Positions 1 to 6,497 of a DNA stretch of 9,409 nucleotides are shown here, piece after piece. Below the pieces are notes generated by a model, which saw nothing but the letters and a program-made list of their open reading frames with translations, searched no databases and had not been told where the DNA came from. Location: NCBI GenBank assembly GCA_002405615.1, contig DHMD01000060.1:1-9409 (forward strand), given 5' to 3'. Made by a program: the position numbers and the translations under genes. This DNA is from Christensenella sp. UBA4651 (GTDB lineage Bacteria; Bacillota; Clostridia; Christensenellales; UBA1242). Every line of letters begins with the position of its first letter. The stretch's first letter is position 1.

Positions 1-961
1 TTGGGATTCGGTGCGAGAGCATATTCGTAGCCTATACAAGCAAAATATGGACGAAAAGTACGCAGGACTAGCATTTAGCGTGCTGGTCGGGGATAGGACA
101 GAACTTGACCCCGAGATTGCCTATAACTTCCAAATTTCGGGCATAATGCACGTTGTTGCGGTGAGTGGACTGAATACGGCTTTCATTATGATACTGCTAC
201 TTTGGGCGCTCAAAAAGGCTCGTGCAAATCGTTGGGTCAAACTCACAACGATAATTCTCGTGCTACTCTTTTATGCGATTTTGTGCGATATGACGCCAAG
301 TATTGTGCGGTCGAGTATGATGTCGATTTTCCTAATCACTGCGCAATTATTCGGTAAACAGCGTGATGACCTCACTAGTATTTCACTCTCGGGCATTATC
401 CTATTAATTATATTCCCGATGTATGTGTTCGATTTGAGTTTTCTGTTGAGTTATCTCGGTGTTTTCGGAATTTTCCTACTCAACAAACCGATTGAGCGTG
501 GACTAACAAAACTAAAATTCGGACGCCTCGCCGCCCCGATTGCGCTGACACTTTCTGCAACTCTGATGACTGCGCCAATTATTATCAACGCTTTCGGCTA
601 CTTCTCGCTCATAGGCTTGCTCGCAAACCTCGTGCTAGTTCCGCTCTTTGGTTATGTGTTTATGTTGCTGTTTTGTGTAACGATTGTTGCGCTAATTATT
701 CCCGTTTTTGGGTATTTGTTGTGGCTACTACAATGGGGCTTTTGGTTTGTGGACAAGGGGGCGTGGCTCTTTGCCTCGATTCCGTACGCTTCGGTCGCAC
801 TAAACAAAATTCCAGACTGGGCGCTAGTCGGGTGGTATACTGGCACATTCTTTGTTAGTCAGCAATGCGTGGCGAAACCTCGGGTCAAAATTCCGCTAGC
901 AGTTATCACTATCGCCGTGTTTTTGGTCGGGTTTGTGTTGTCATTCTTTGTGGCTTTCTAG
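1..961 (+). CDS. comEC: ComEC/Rec2-family DNA uptake channel protein, 3' part (5' end outside window)
   Basis: This is the polytopic membrane channel that carries single-stranded DNA into the cytoplasm during natural transformation. The frame is open to the left edge (first full codon at base 2), so the GTG at 11 is probably internal. The segment LVGDRTELD followed by GIMHVVAVSGLN (residues 44-55 counted from base 11) matches the core Competence-domain motif, usually HLLAISGLH. The last histidine of that motif is Asn here. At least seven hydrophobic segments follow up to the stop. The protein ends TAG at 959-961, directly after the last membrane segment, and has no C-terminal metallo-beta-lactamase domain (HxHxDH is absent). 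Many longer ComEC proteins carry that domain. holA starts 61 bases later, the gene order common in Gram-positive bacteria. Family assignment is firm; transformation competence in this organism is inference. Confidence 0.9.
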   Translation, partial: WDSVREHIRSLYKQNMDEKYAGLAFSVLVGDRTELDPEIAYNFQISGIMHVVAVSGLNTAFIMILLLWALKKARANRWVKLTTIILVLLFYAILCDMTPSIVRSSMMSIFLITAQLFGKQRDDLTSISLSGIILLIIFPMYVFDLSFLLSYLGVFGIFLLNKPIERGLTKLKFGRLAAPIALTLSATLMTAPIIINAFGYFSLIGLLANLVLVPLFGYVFMLLFCVTIVALIIPVFGYLLWLLQWGFWFVDKGAWLFASIPYASVALNKIPDWALVGWYTGTFFVSQQCVAKPRVKIPLAVITIAVFLVGFVLSFFVAF

Positions 962-963
962 TC

Positions 964-1001
964 CGCAAATGCTTTACAATACTCGCAAATTATGCTAAAA
1001 T
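964..1001 (+). promoter_or_regulatory. holA promoter, extended -10
   Basis: The -35 is TTTACA (973-978), followed by a 17-bp spacer and the -10 TAAAAT (996-1001), preceded by TGC (993-995), an extended -10. The blocks 964-976 and 988-997 recur with the same spacing in front of ftsH. Transcription would start near 1008, at the A run of the Shine-Dalgarno, giving a leader of only about 15 bases. Confidence 0.75.
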
Positions 1002-1022
1002 ACCCACAAAAGGTGCGGAAAT

Positions 1023-1985
1023 ATGAAGTTTCAGGAATTAAAAAAATCTTTATCAAATATTAGGCAGGCGTACTTTATTAAGGGGAGCGATGCCTTTTTG
1101 CGACAAAAAGCGGTGGAGATGATTACCAATCATTCGCTCAAATTAAAAGACCTAAATTTGGCTACTTTTAATGACGAAAACACCGATATGTCGGCTATAA
1201 TTTCTGCGTGCAAGTCTATACCTATGATGGACGAACATAGGGTGGTGGTGCTGCGCGATATTGCGGTGAAAAAGGCGGACGAGGTCGCCCCAATCCTAGA
1301 TTATCTCAAAAAGCCGCTACTATCCACTGTGCTAGTTATCGTGGATTCGGTGGGTAATTCCGCTTTCAAAAAAATTGAGCCGCTGTGCGAGGTTGTGGAC
1401 TGCTCGCCACTGGATACCATTATGCTAGGCAAGTTGGTGGCAACTCAACTAAATAGCCTCGGGGTAAAAATCAATAGCGATGCTCTCGAAACGCTGGTAA
1501 ATTATTGCAATAACGACTATACTCGCATAAATAATGAGGTAATCAAACTCGGCAATCTCCTAGGGCAGGGCGGGCTAGTTACCCTCGCTGTTGTGGAGCA
1601 AAATGTGCATCGTGAGGTGGAATACGATGTCTTTGAATTGAGCAACGCAGTCGCTAACAAGAACGGCAAAAAGGCGATGGAGATAGTAGAACAGTTGCTC
1701 GTCCGCAAGGAATCGCCGCAAATGCTGATTATGCTGATTGTTAGCAATTTCCGCAGAATGTTTTACGCAGTGTCGTGCAAGGATAGCAATGCCACAGTGG
1801 CAAATAAACTAGGTATAAAAGAGTATGCGGTTAAAATCGCTAGGGAAGTTGGGGCGAAATTTAGTCTCCCGAAACTCAAAAAAGTGCTGGATTTGGGGGC
1901 GAATCTTGATTTCCAAATCAAAACGGGCGAAATGAGCGACAAAAACGCTCTCTACTACTTTATAACTAGCATTGTGGCAATGTGA
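1023..1985 (+). CDS. holA: DNA polymerase III delta subunit (clamp loader)
   Basis: Delta is the clamp-loader subunit that binds and opens the beta sliding clamp so it can be loaded on primed DNA. The 320-aa length is normal for the Gram-positive HolA/YqeN type. Visible family features are the N-terminal YFIKGSDAFLRQKAVE segment (17-32) and the short acidic-hydrophobic region around DEHRVVVLRD (70-79). The C-terminal collar region contains SNFRRMFYA (241-249), and the family-typical LDFQIKTG (295-302) lies close to the C-terminus. The delta subunit lacks Walker motifs, and none are seen. Start: ATG at 1023, seven bases after AAAAGGTG (1008-1015). The gene stands directly behind comEC but has its own promoter in the 61-base gap. 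Its stop codon is TGA, which shows that TGA is not reassigned in this genome. Confidence 0.93.
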   Translation: MKFQELKKSLSNIRQAYFIKGSDAFLRQKAVEMITNHSLKLKDLNLATFNDENTDMSAIISACKSIPMMDEHRVVVLRDIAVKKADEVAPILDYLKKPLLSTVLVIVDSVGNSAFKKIEPLCEVVDCSPLDTIMLGKLVATQLNSLGVKINSDALETLVNYCNNDYTRINNEVIKLGNLLGQGGLVTLAVVEQNVHREVEYDVFELSNAVANKNGKKAMEIVEQLLVRKESPQMLIMLIVSNFRRMFYAVSCKDSNATVANKLGIKEYAVKIAREVGAKFSLPKLKKVLDLGANLDFQIKTGEMSDKNALYYFITSIVAM

Positions 1986-2032
1986 AATATTGGACATTTG
2001 CGATTTTTATGTAAAAATCAGTTCAACTTGTA

Positions 2033-2070
2033 CGCAAATGCTTTATTTTTTGTTTTAATTATGCTATACT
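2033..2070 (+). promoter_or_regulatory. ftsH promoter, extended -10, twin of the holA promoter
   Basis: A weak -35, TTTATT (2042-2047), is followed by a 17-bp spacer and the -10 TATACT (2065-2070) with TGC at 2062-2064. The 13 bases 2033-2045 and the 10 bases 2057-2066 are identical to those of the holA promoter at the same distance. A perfect TTGACA sits at 2070-2075, overlapping the -10, but no convincing -10 lies 16-18 bases downstream of it. Expected start is near 2077, with a leader of about 42 bases. Confidence 0.7.
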
Positions 2071-2077
2071 TGACAAT

Positions 2078-2105
2078 ATTAATTATAGTGATTAATGGAA
2101 TAATT
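2078..2105 (+). promoter_or_regulatory. AT-rich dyads in the ftsH leader, possible operator or hairpin
   Basis: ATTAAT (itself palindromic) occurs at 2078-2083 and 2091-2096. Overlapping it, AATTAT (2081-2086) pairs with ATAATT (2100-2105), just ahead of the AAGGAG ribosome site (2107-2112). The position at the expected transcript start would suit a repressor site or a weak leader hairpin. In AT-rich DNA this could be chance. Confidence 0.25.
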
Positions 2106-2118
2106 GAAGGAGTGAAGA

Positions 2119-4362
2119 ATGAATAAACCAATGAATAATGGGCCAAAGCGTGTTTCTATTTTCCCCATTCTGTTGATTGCGTTCCTCATAATCGTGTTGC
2201 TGTTTGCGTTTATGGGGTCGGGCGACCAGAAGAAAGAGATTAGTATTGACACTTTTTATGACAAATTGGGTACTTCTGCTGCCGATACTCAGGTAGCGGC
2301 TGTCCACTTTTATGGTACTACCGTTTATGGTATTTATAAGGGTAAAACAGCGGAGGAAACCGCAAAAAAGATTGAGGCTTTCCCCAAAAACTATGACTTT
2401 TATGTAGTTGTGGCGTACACATATCAGGTGGAGAATATTCAGGATAAGGTCGAGGCTGTTTCGGCTGAAATCAAAATCACCGCAGCACCTGTTTCTGAGC
2501 CTTTCCTCAGCAAGATTTTGCCATACATCTACATCTTGATGATTATCGTTTTGGGCTACTTCGTCTACAAAGCGATGACCAAAATGTCGGGCAAAAACGG
2601 CGAATTTGGGCGTAGCAAGGCTAGAATGGATAGCGGGCTAAAAGTTCGCTTTGCCGATGTAGCTGGCTGCGATGAGGAAAAGCAAGAAATGCAAGAAATC
2701 GTAGAATTTCTCAAAAACCCTCGCAAATTTACCGATATGGGTGCTAGGATACCAAAGGGTGTAATGCTAGTAGGCCCTCCTGGTACTGGTAAAACTTTGC
2801 TCGCAAAAGCTATCGCTGGTGAGGCTGGCGTACCGTTCTTTAGTATCACTGGTAGTGATTTTGTAGAAATGTATGTAGGTGTCGGTGCGGCACGTGTGCG
2901 TGATTTGTTTGAAACGGCAAAACGCAGCAGCCCTTGCCTAATCTTTATTGATGAGATTGACGCAGTAGGTCGTCAGAGAGGCGCAGGACTCGGCAATACA
3001 AATGATGAGCGTGAGCAGACACTCAACCAGTTGCTGGTGCAAATGGACGGTTTCGAATCGAGCGCTGGTATTGTGGTAATCGCCGCAACCAACCGACCAG
3101 ATGTTCTCGACCCAGCCTTGTTGCGTGCTGGTAGGTTTGATAGGCGAATCGTTGTCAATGTTCCCGACCTAGAAGGTAGAATCAAAATTCTCAAACTTTA
3201 CGCAAGGAACAAGCCTTTTGCTGATGATATTGATTGGGAAGGTATCGCTAGGAGATTGCCATCTACTACGGGTGCGGATATAGAAAATATCCTCAACGAG
3301 GCTGCTATTTTGGCGGTAAGAGATAACCGTAATTTGATTACCGAAGCCGATATTTTTGAGGGTTCGCTCAAAGTTGAGTACGGACCTCAGAAGAAGAATC
3401 GTAAGACAAGTGATGAGGAAAAGAAATTTACCGCTTATCACGAGTCTGGACACGCAATCGTTATCAAGTCAATCAATGGTAGCGACAAAGAGGTTCAAGA
3501 GGTTACTATCATTCCTCGTGGTATGTCGGGTGGTATGACTAGCCAAATTGACCGCAAACACGGCGGCGACACATATCAACTTACTCGTGATGAAATGCTA
3601 AACCACATCGCTGGACTTATGGGTGGTCGTGCCGCAGAAAAATTGATTTTTGGACACGTTGCGACTGGTCCCGCAAATGATATCGAGGTGGCTACAAATA
3701 TCGCTCGTGATATGGTTACCAAGTATGGTATGAGCGAGAAATTGGGGCCCGTATGCTACGCTTCTGGTGGTGAAGTATTCCTCGGTCGTGATTTCCAACA
3801 ACATTCAAATATCAGCGAGCATACCGCGAACCTAATTGATGAGGAAGTCAAGGCGTTTATCGAATCTGGTGAGAAGAGAGCGATTGAAATTTTGACAAAG
3901 AATCGTAGTATTCTAGACGAAATGGCAAAAACTTTGATTGCTAAACAGACAATTTACGCCGAGGAAGTAGACGAGTTGATGTCTGGTATGTCATCAGAGC
4001 AAGTTATCGAGGCGATGGACAAGCGTACTGCCGCTCGCAAGCAAAAGGACGCAGAGGTTTTGGCTCGCAAGAAACAAGCAGAGGAGCAGAAAACGGCTGA
4101 AACTGTCAGCGCAATGGACGACCTAGAAAAGACTGTTTTGGGTGCGTACACAAATTCTGCTTCTGGCCAACCAAAGCAAAAGAAAGCAAGCAAAAGTGAG
4201 CAAGCAACTCCTACTACGGAGAACACTGCCGAAGCAAAGGACGAAGTTGCAAAGGAGGCAAACCAAGATGCCCAAAAGCAATCGGACGAAAGCAAAAAGC
4301 AAGAAACCGAGGACAAAAAGTCTGTAAATTCAGGTACAAAACCAGAAAACAGCGAAAATTAG
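2119..4362 (+). CDS. ftsH: ATP-dependent zinc metalloprotease FtsH, with a long charged C-terminal tail
   Basis: FtsH is a membrane-anchored hexameric AAA+ protease that extracts and degrades membrane and short-lived cytosolic proteins. Order of parts in 747 aa: membrane helix 1 (about 12-32), external domain (33-131), membrane helix 2 (about 133-153). The AAA+ domain has Walker A GPPGTGKT (219-226), pore loop MYVG (251-254, Tyr in place of the common Phe), Walker B LIFIDEID (274-281) and a second region of homology ending in the arginine fingers RAGRFDRR (336-343). The zinc protease domain has HESGH (441-445; HEAGH is commoner), with the likely third ligand Asp521 in GPANDIE. Usual length is 600-650 aa. 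From about 633 onward there is a Lys/Glu/Gln/Ala/Ser/Thr-rich, low-complexity tail. Start: ATG seven bases after AAGGAG. Codons in the catalytic part favour GGT and CGT more than in comEC or holA, consistent with higher expression. Confidence 0.97.
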   Translation: MNKPMNNGPKRVSIFPILLIAFLIIVLLFAFMGSGDQKKEISIDTFYDKLGTSAADTQVAAVHFYGTTVYGIYKGKTAEETAKKIEAFPKNYDFYVVVAYTYQVENIQDKVEAVSAEIKITAAPVSEPFLSKILPYIYILMIIVLGYFVYKAMTKMSGKNGEFGRSKARMDSGLKVRFADVAGCDEEKQEMQEIVEFLKNPRKFTDMGARIPKGVMLVGPPGTGKTLLAKAIAGEAGVPFFSITGSDFVEMYVGVGAARVRDLFETAKRSSPCLIFIDEIDAVGRQRGAGLGNTNDEREQTLNQLLVQMDGFESSAGIVVIAATNRPDVLDPALLRAGRFDRRIVVNVPDLEGRIKILKLYARNKPFADDIDWEGIARRLPSTTGADIENILNEAAILAVRDNRNLITEADIFEGSLKVEYGPQKKNRKTSDEEKKFTAYHESGHAIVIKSINGSDKEVQEVTIIPRGMSGGMTSQIDRKHGGDTYQLTRDEMLNHIAGLMGGRAAEKLIFGHVATGPANDIEVATNIARDMVTKYGMSEKLGPVCYASGGEVFLGRDFQQHSNISEHTANLIDEEVKAFIESGEKRAIEILTKNRSILDEMAKTLIAKQTIYAEEVDELMSGMSSEQVIEAMDKRTAARKQKDAEVLARKKQAEEQKTAETVSAMDDLEKTVLGAYTNSASGQPKQKKASKSEQATPTTENTAEAKDEVAKEANQDAQKQSDESKKQETEDKKSVNSGTKPENSEN

Positions 4363-4394
4363 TTGACCGACTCTGGTTCTTGTGATATTATAAT
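4363..4394 (+). promoter_or_regulatory. Promoter of the 4445 membrane-protein gene
   Basis: The -35 TTGACC (4363-4368) begins on the base after the ftsH stop codon. A 17-bp spacer leads to TATTAT (4386-4391), preceded by TGA (4383-4385), an extended -10. A perfect TATAAT overlaps at 4389-4394 but is 20 bases from the -35. The block 4380-4391 is identical to 8340-8351 in the metG promoter. No terminator separates ftsH from this promoter, so readthrough from ftsH is also possible. Confidence 0.7.
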
Positions 4395-4431
4395 GTAGCA
4401 AATTAGGTATTTTGCTTAAATTTTCACACAA

Positions 4432-4437
4432 AAAGGG
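4432..4437 (+). promoter_or_regulatory. Ribosome binding site deciding the 4445 start
   Basis: AAAGGG at 4432-4437 lies seven bases before ATG 4445 and only one base before the in-frame ATG 4439. This favours 4445. An in-frame TTG at 4412 would start upstream of this site and has no comparable ribosome site. Confidence 0.6.
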
Positions 4438-4444
4438 AATGACT

Positions 4445-5149
4445 ATGAAAAATCAAGACAACACAAACATTTCAGTGCAAGACAGCACGCAAGTACCGTT
4501 TTTCAAGCGTATGAGCAAAGGTAACTTTATATTCTTTGTTGTTTCATATTCTATTATTGGTATACTCATTCTTACTACTATTTTGTTGGCAGTAATTCCG
4601 ACATACACTGGTGTAAAGTTTGAGACAACACCTGACCGTATCGTATTGAGGTCTGCAACTGCTAGCCTTACACTTTATGCTGATGATGACAGCACAAAGG
4701 CCGACTTTCAGACTATTTGGGACGCATACAACAGTTCTAGTACTCCTGTCGTAATCGACACAATGTTTAATGGTTACGCAGGCAAGGGCAAAGAAGCTAT
4801 CTATGAGCAGAGTTCTACAAAGTCTTTTGCAAATCTTGCAAAGGACGGCACATATTCAGTGTCTTTCCACTGGGATAGCGACCAATTGATGACTGACGCA
4901 CATGGCAATAAGTTCACTTATTATTTGAGTGGTAACAAGACTCAAATTACCGACCCAACATATTATACTGCTGCTGTGTTCGCTGTTAGCGATTCAACTT
5001 CTGCTACTCAGAACTCTTTCTACTTGCGCAAGAAAGGTGCTAGCGAATCAAGTACAACTACTAGGTTTTACTACACTGGTTACGCAAACTTTATGACTTT
5101 GTATGACGCAATTGAGAAATTAGAGGACGCTGGCAAGTTTACAGCATAA
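4445..5149 (+). CDS. Single-pass membrane-anchored protein of unknown function
   Basis: I do not recognise this 234-aa protein. It has a polar N-terminus with a basic stretch (FKRMSK, 20-25), then one strong hydrophobic helix (about 27-51). By the positive-inside rule, the remaining residues (about 52-234) would lie outside the membrane. There is no lipobox and no clear signal-peptidase site, so it looks like a signal anchor. The outer part is rich in Ser, Thr, Tyr, Asp and Ala, with beta-type alternation such as SLTLYADD (74-81) and RFYYTGYANF (207-216). It ends in a short helix-like segment, DAIEKLEDAGKF. No cysteine, catalytic motif or repeat is evident in the outer region. It has its own promoter and a strong terminator, so it is a single-gene unit. 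Its position next to ftsH does not by itself argue for a link with FtsH. Codon use resembles ftsH. Confidence 0.8.
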   Translation: MKNQDNTNISVQDSTQVPFFKRMSKGNFIFFVVSYSIIGILILTTILLAVIPTYTGVKFETTPDRIVLRSATASLTLYADDDSTKADFQTIWDAYNSSSTPVVIDTMFNGYAGKGKEAIYEQSSTKSFANLAKDGTYSVSFHWDSDQLMTDAHGNKFTYYLSGNKTQITDPTYYTAAVFAVSDSTSATQNSFYLRKKGASESSTTTRFYYTGYANFMTLYDAIEKLEDAGKFTA

Positions 5150-5154
5150 TCAAG

Positions 5155-5178
5155 AAAGCCCCAAAGACGGGCTTTTTT
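5155..5178 (+). terminator. Rho-independent terminator after the 4445 gene
   Basis: AAAGCCC (5155-5161) pairs with GGGCTTT (5169-5175) around a 7-base loop and runs into six T residues (5173-5178). An outer pair, CAAGAAA (5151-5157) with TTTCTTG (5181-5187), could extend or compete with the stem. It lies six bases after the stop codon. Confidence 0.85.
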
Positions 5179-5248
5179 GTTTTCTTGTTTAACAAAAGCA
5201 TTATATCCAATTATGCAAAATCTACCCGCAAAAATTGTTTTAATTTAA

Positions 5249-5277
5249 TTGCCAAAGTGCAGCAATTGTGGTAGAAT
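5249..5277 (+). promoter_or_regulatory. Promoter of the 5318-6498 two-gene unit
   Basis: The -35 TTGCCA (5249-5254), 17-bp spacer and -10 TAGAAT (5272-5277), with TGG at 5269-5271, form an extended -10. The expected transcript start is near 5284, giving a leader of about 34 bases before ATG 5318. Confidence 0.75.
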
Positions 5278-5317
5278 AGTAAAAAATAGGTAGACTGGTA
5301 TTTGGGGGCATTCAAAA

Positions 5318-6493
5318 ATGGCAGACAAAGTTGGGACAAGTAGTTTTTTTGTACGCATAATTCTTGTTGGCTTTCTTCTTGCACTTTTGCTCGTAGGTGC
5401 GTTACTATCCATTTTTTATCGTGGTACTGGTAGTACCTTTATACTGATTGCTTTGGTAATCATACCTGCCTTGGGCTTGCTTGTGATGTATTTTTTGCAC
5501 ATTTCAGTGCTATTTCGCAAGGACAAGGCAGAGAATATCGAGGAGGAATTTTTTGTGCCTCCACTCGCTGATGCAAAAACTATTGTGATATACGGTTCTG
5601 AATTTGCCGACCCGTATTACAAGCAGTTGACTATGCCACATTTTGTGGGCAAGGCTTCGCCTAAACAGAGTAACAAAACTAGGCGAAAATCGGCTACTCG
5701 CAACAAGCCTGTTATGAGGTCTACTTATGCAGACTACACCGATACTTACAACGGTGTAACACAGGGGCAAATGCTGCTAGATAATTGGCTAGACGTTCTG
5801 CGTGATGAACCTGTCGTGGTCGAACAAAACGACCGAGAGGCGACTCTTGCGGGAGATTTAACTGACGAAGTGCTAGATACATATCGTGCAGAGATTGCTA
5901 ACGACAATGCCACTCCTACTGCGGAGGAGGCTGTTTCTGCACCCGCTACCAGTGAGCAAAAATTGCCACGCAAATCTACACCCAAAGAACGCAGGTCAAG
6001 GGACAAGTCTACCCCTCGTAAGAGGCGTGAAACAGAAATTAGTCCAGCAACACCTATAATAACTGATGAGCAAAAGACGGATGTCAAAAACACCACGGTT
6101 ATCGAGAGAAAAGCGGTTATCAAGCGAGAGCGCCGCATAAAGGGTAGCAGAGGTCGCCGTTCTCCGATCAATGAGCGAGTAGTTGGCGAGCCTATTATAG
6201 CAAAGACGAGCGAGCAGGCTGCTGTGGCGGCAGTCGGCAGAATTGTCGAGCCAACGACAGGCCGCAACAAGCCCAAAGCAAAGCCCAGTAGGGAATACAA
6301 AATTCGCATTCACAAAAAACCCGAGAAAGACAAACGAGATGAGTATATTTATATCAAGCAACCTAGAGTAGACACCAATCAACCTATCAAGTCGCTGCTT
6401 TTGGAGCGATTTGCACACCTCAATACAAACACTACACATAGTGCCTCACAAGAATTATTGAACAAAATGAGGCGAGACAACACAAGGCGGTAA
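5318..6493 (+). CDS. Two-helix membrane protein with a long basic, likely disordered cytoplasmic tail; function unknown
   Basis: I do not recognise this 391-aa protein. Two hydrophobic helices (about 11-33 and 41-65) form a hairpin, joined by the short loop FYRGTGS. The following FRKDK (66-70) suggests that both ends are cytoplasmic. Residues 66-110 are acidic to neutral and contain an aromatic patch (IYGSEFADPYY). Residues 112-135 are basic and 136-205 mixed to acidic. Residues 215-350 are very rich in Lys, Arg, Pro, Ser and Thr, with a repeated KSTP (219-222 and 230-233), several S/T-P pairs and clusters such as RKRR (234-237). The end (356-391) may form a short helix. Such a tail could bind nucleic acid, anionic lipid or a partner protein; that is inference. 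Start: ATG nine bases after GGGGG (5304-5308). The downstream ATPase begins four bases after the stop, with its ribosome site inside this gene, so the two are probably co-translated. The only GATC in the window is here (6166-6169). Confidence 0.8.
   Translation: MADKVGTSSFFVRIILVGFLLALLLVGALLSIFYRGTGSTFILIALVIIPALGLLVMYFLHISVLFRKDKAENIEEEFFVPPLADAKTIVIYGSEFADPYYKQLTMPHFVGKASPKQSNKTRRKSATRNKPVMRSTYADYTDTYNGVTQGQMLLDNWLDVLRDEPVVVEQNDREATLAGDLTDEVLDTYRAEIANDNATPTAEEAVSAPATSEQKLPRKSTPKERRSRDKSTPRKRRETEISPATPIITDEQKTDVKNTTVIERKAVIKRERRIKGSRGRRSPINERVVGEPIIAKTSEQAAVAAVGRIVEPTTGRNKPKAKPSREYKIRIHKKPEKDKRDEYIYIKQPRVDTNQPIKSLLLERFAHLNTNTTHSASQELLNKMRRDNTRR
6484..6490 (+). promoter_or_regulatory. Ribosome binding site inside the end of the upstream gene
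   Basis: AAGGCGG at 6484-6490 lies in the last codons of the 5318 gene, seven bases before ATG 6498. The two genes are separated by only four bases (6494-6497). This arrangement supports translational coupling and a single messenger RNA. Confidence 0.65.
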
Positions 6494-6497
6494 TCAA

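Noticed and set aside
2002..2019. GATTTTT/AAAAATC hairpin after holA as a terminator
   Set aside because: The stem is almost all A-T and no T run follows; it may be a weak structure, but I do not call it a terminator.
3954..4316. 120-codon - strand open frame opposite the ftsH tail
   Set aside because: Ser/Cys/Phe-rich translation typical of the reverse complement of a Lys/Glu/Ala-rich coding stretch; no supporting signal.
4389..4394. Perfect TATAAT as the -10 of the 4445 promoter
   Set aside because: It is 20 bases from TTGACC and lacks a TG extension. TATTAT three bases upstream has a 17-bp spacer and TGn, matching the other promoters, although use of both cannot be excluded.
4412..4444. 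In-frame TTG start ten codons upstream of the 4445 ATG
   Set aside because: No ribosome site precedes it, whereas AAAGGG is well placed for ATG 4445.
5746..6439. Long open frames on the - strand (187 and 147 codons) opposite the 5318 gene
   Set aside because: They lie antisense to a gene with a promoter, ribosome site and membrane helices. They arise from the codon bias of the Lys/Arg/Ser-rich tail, and I see no family motif in them.
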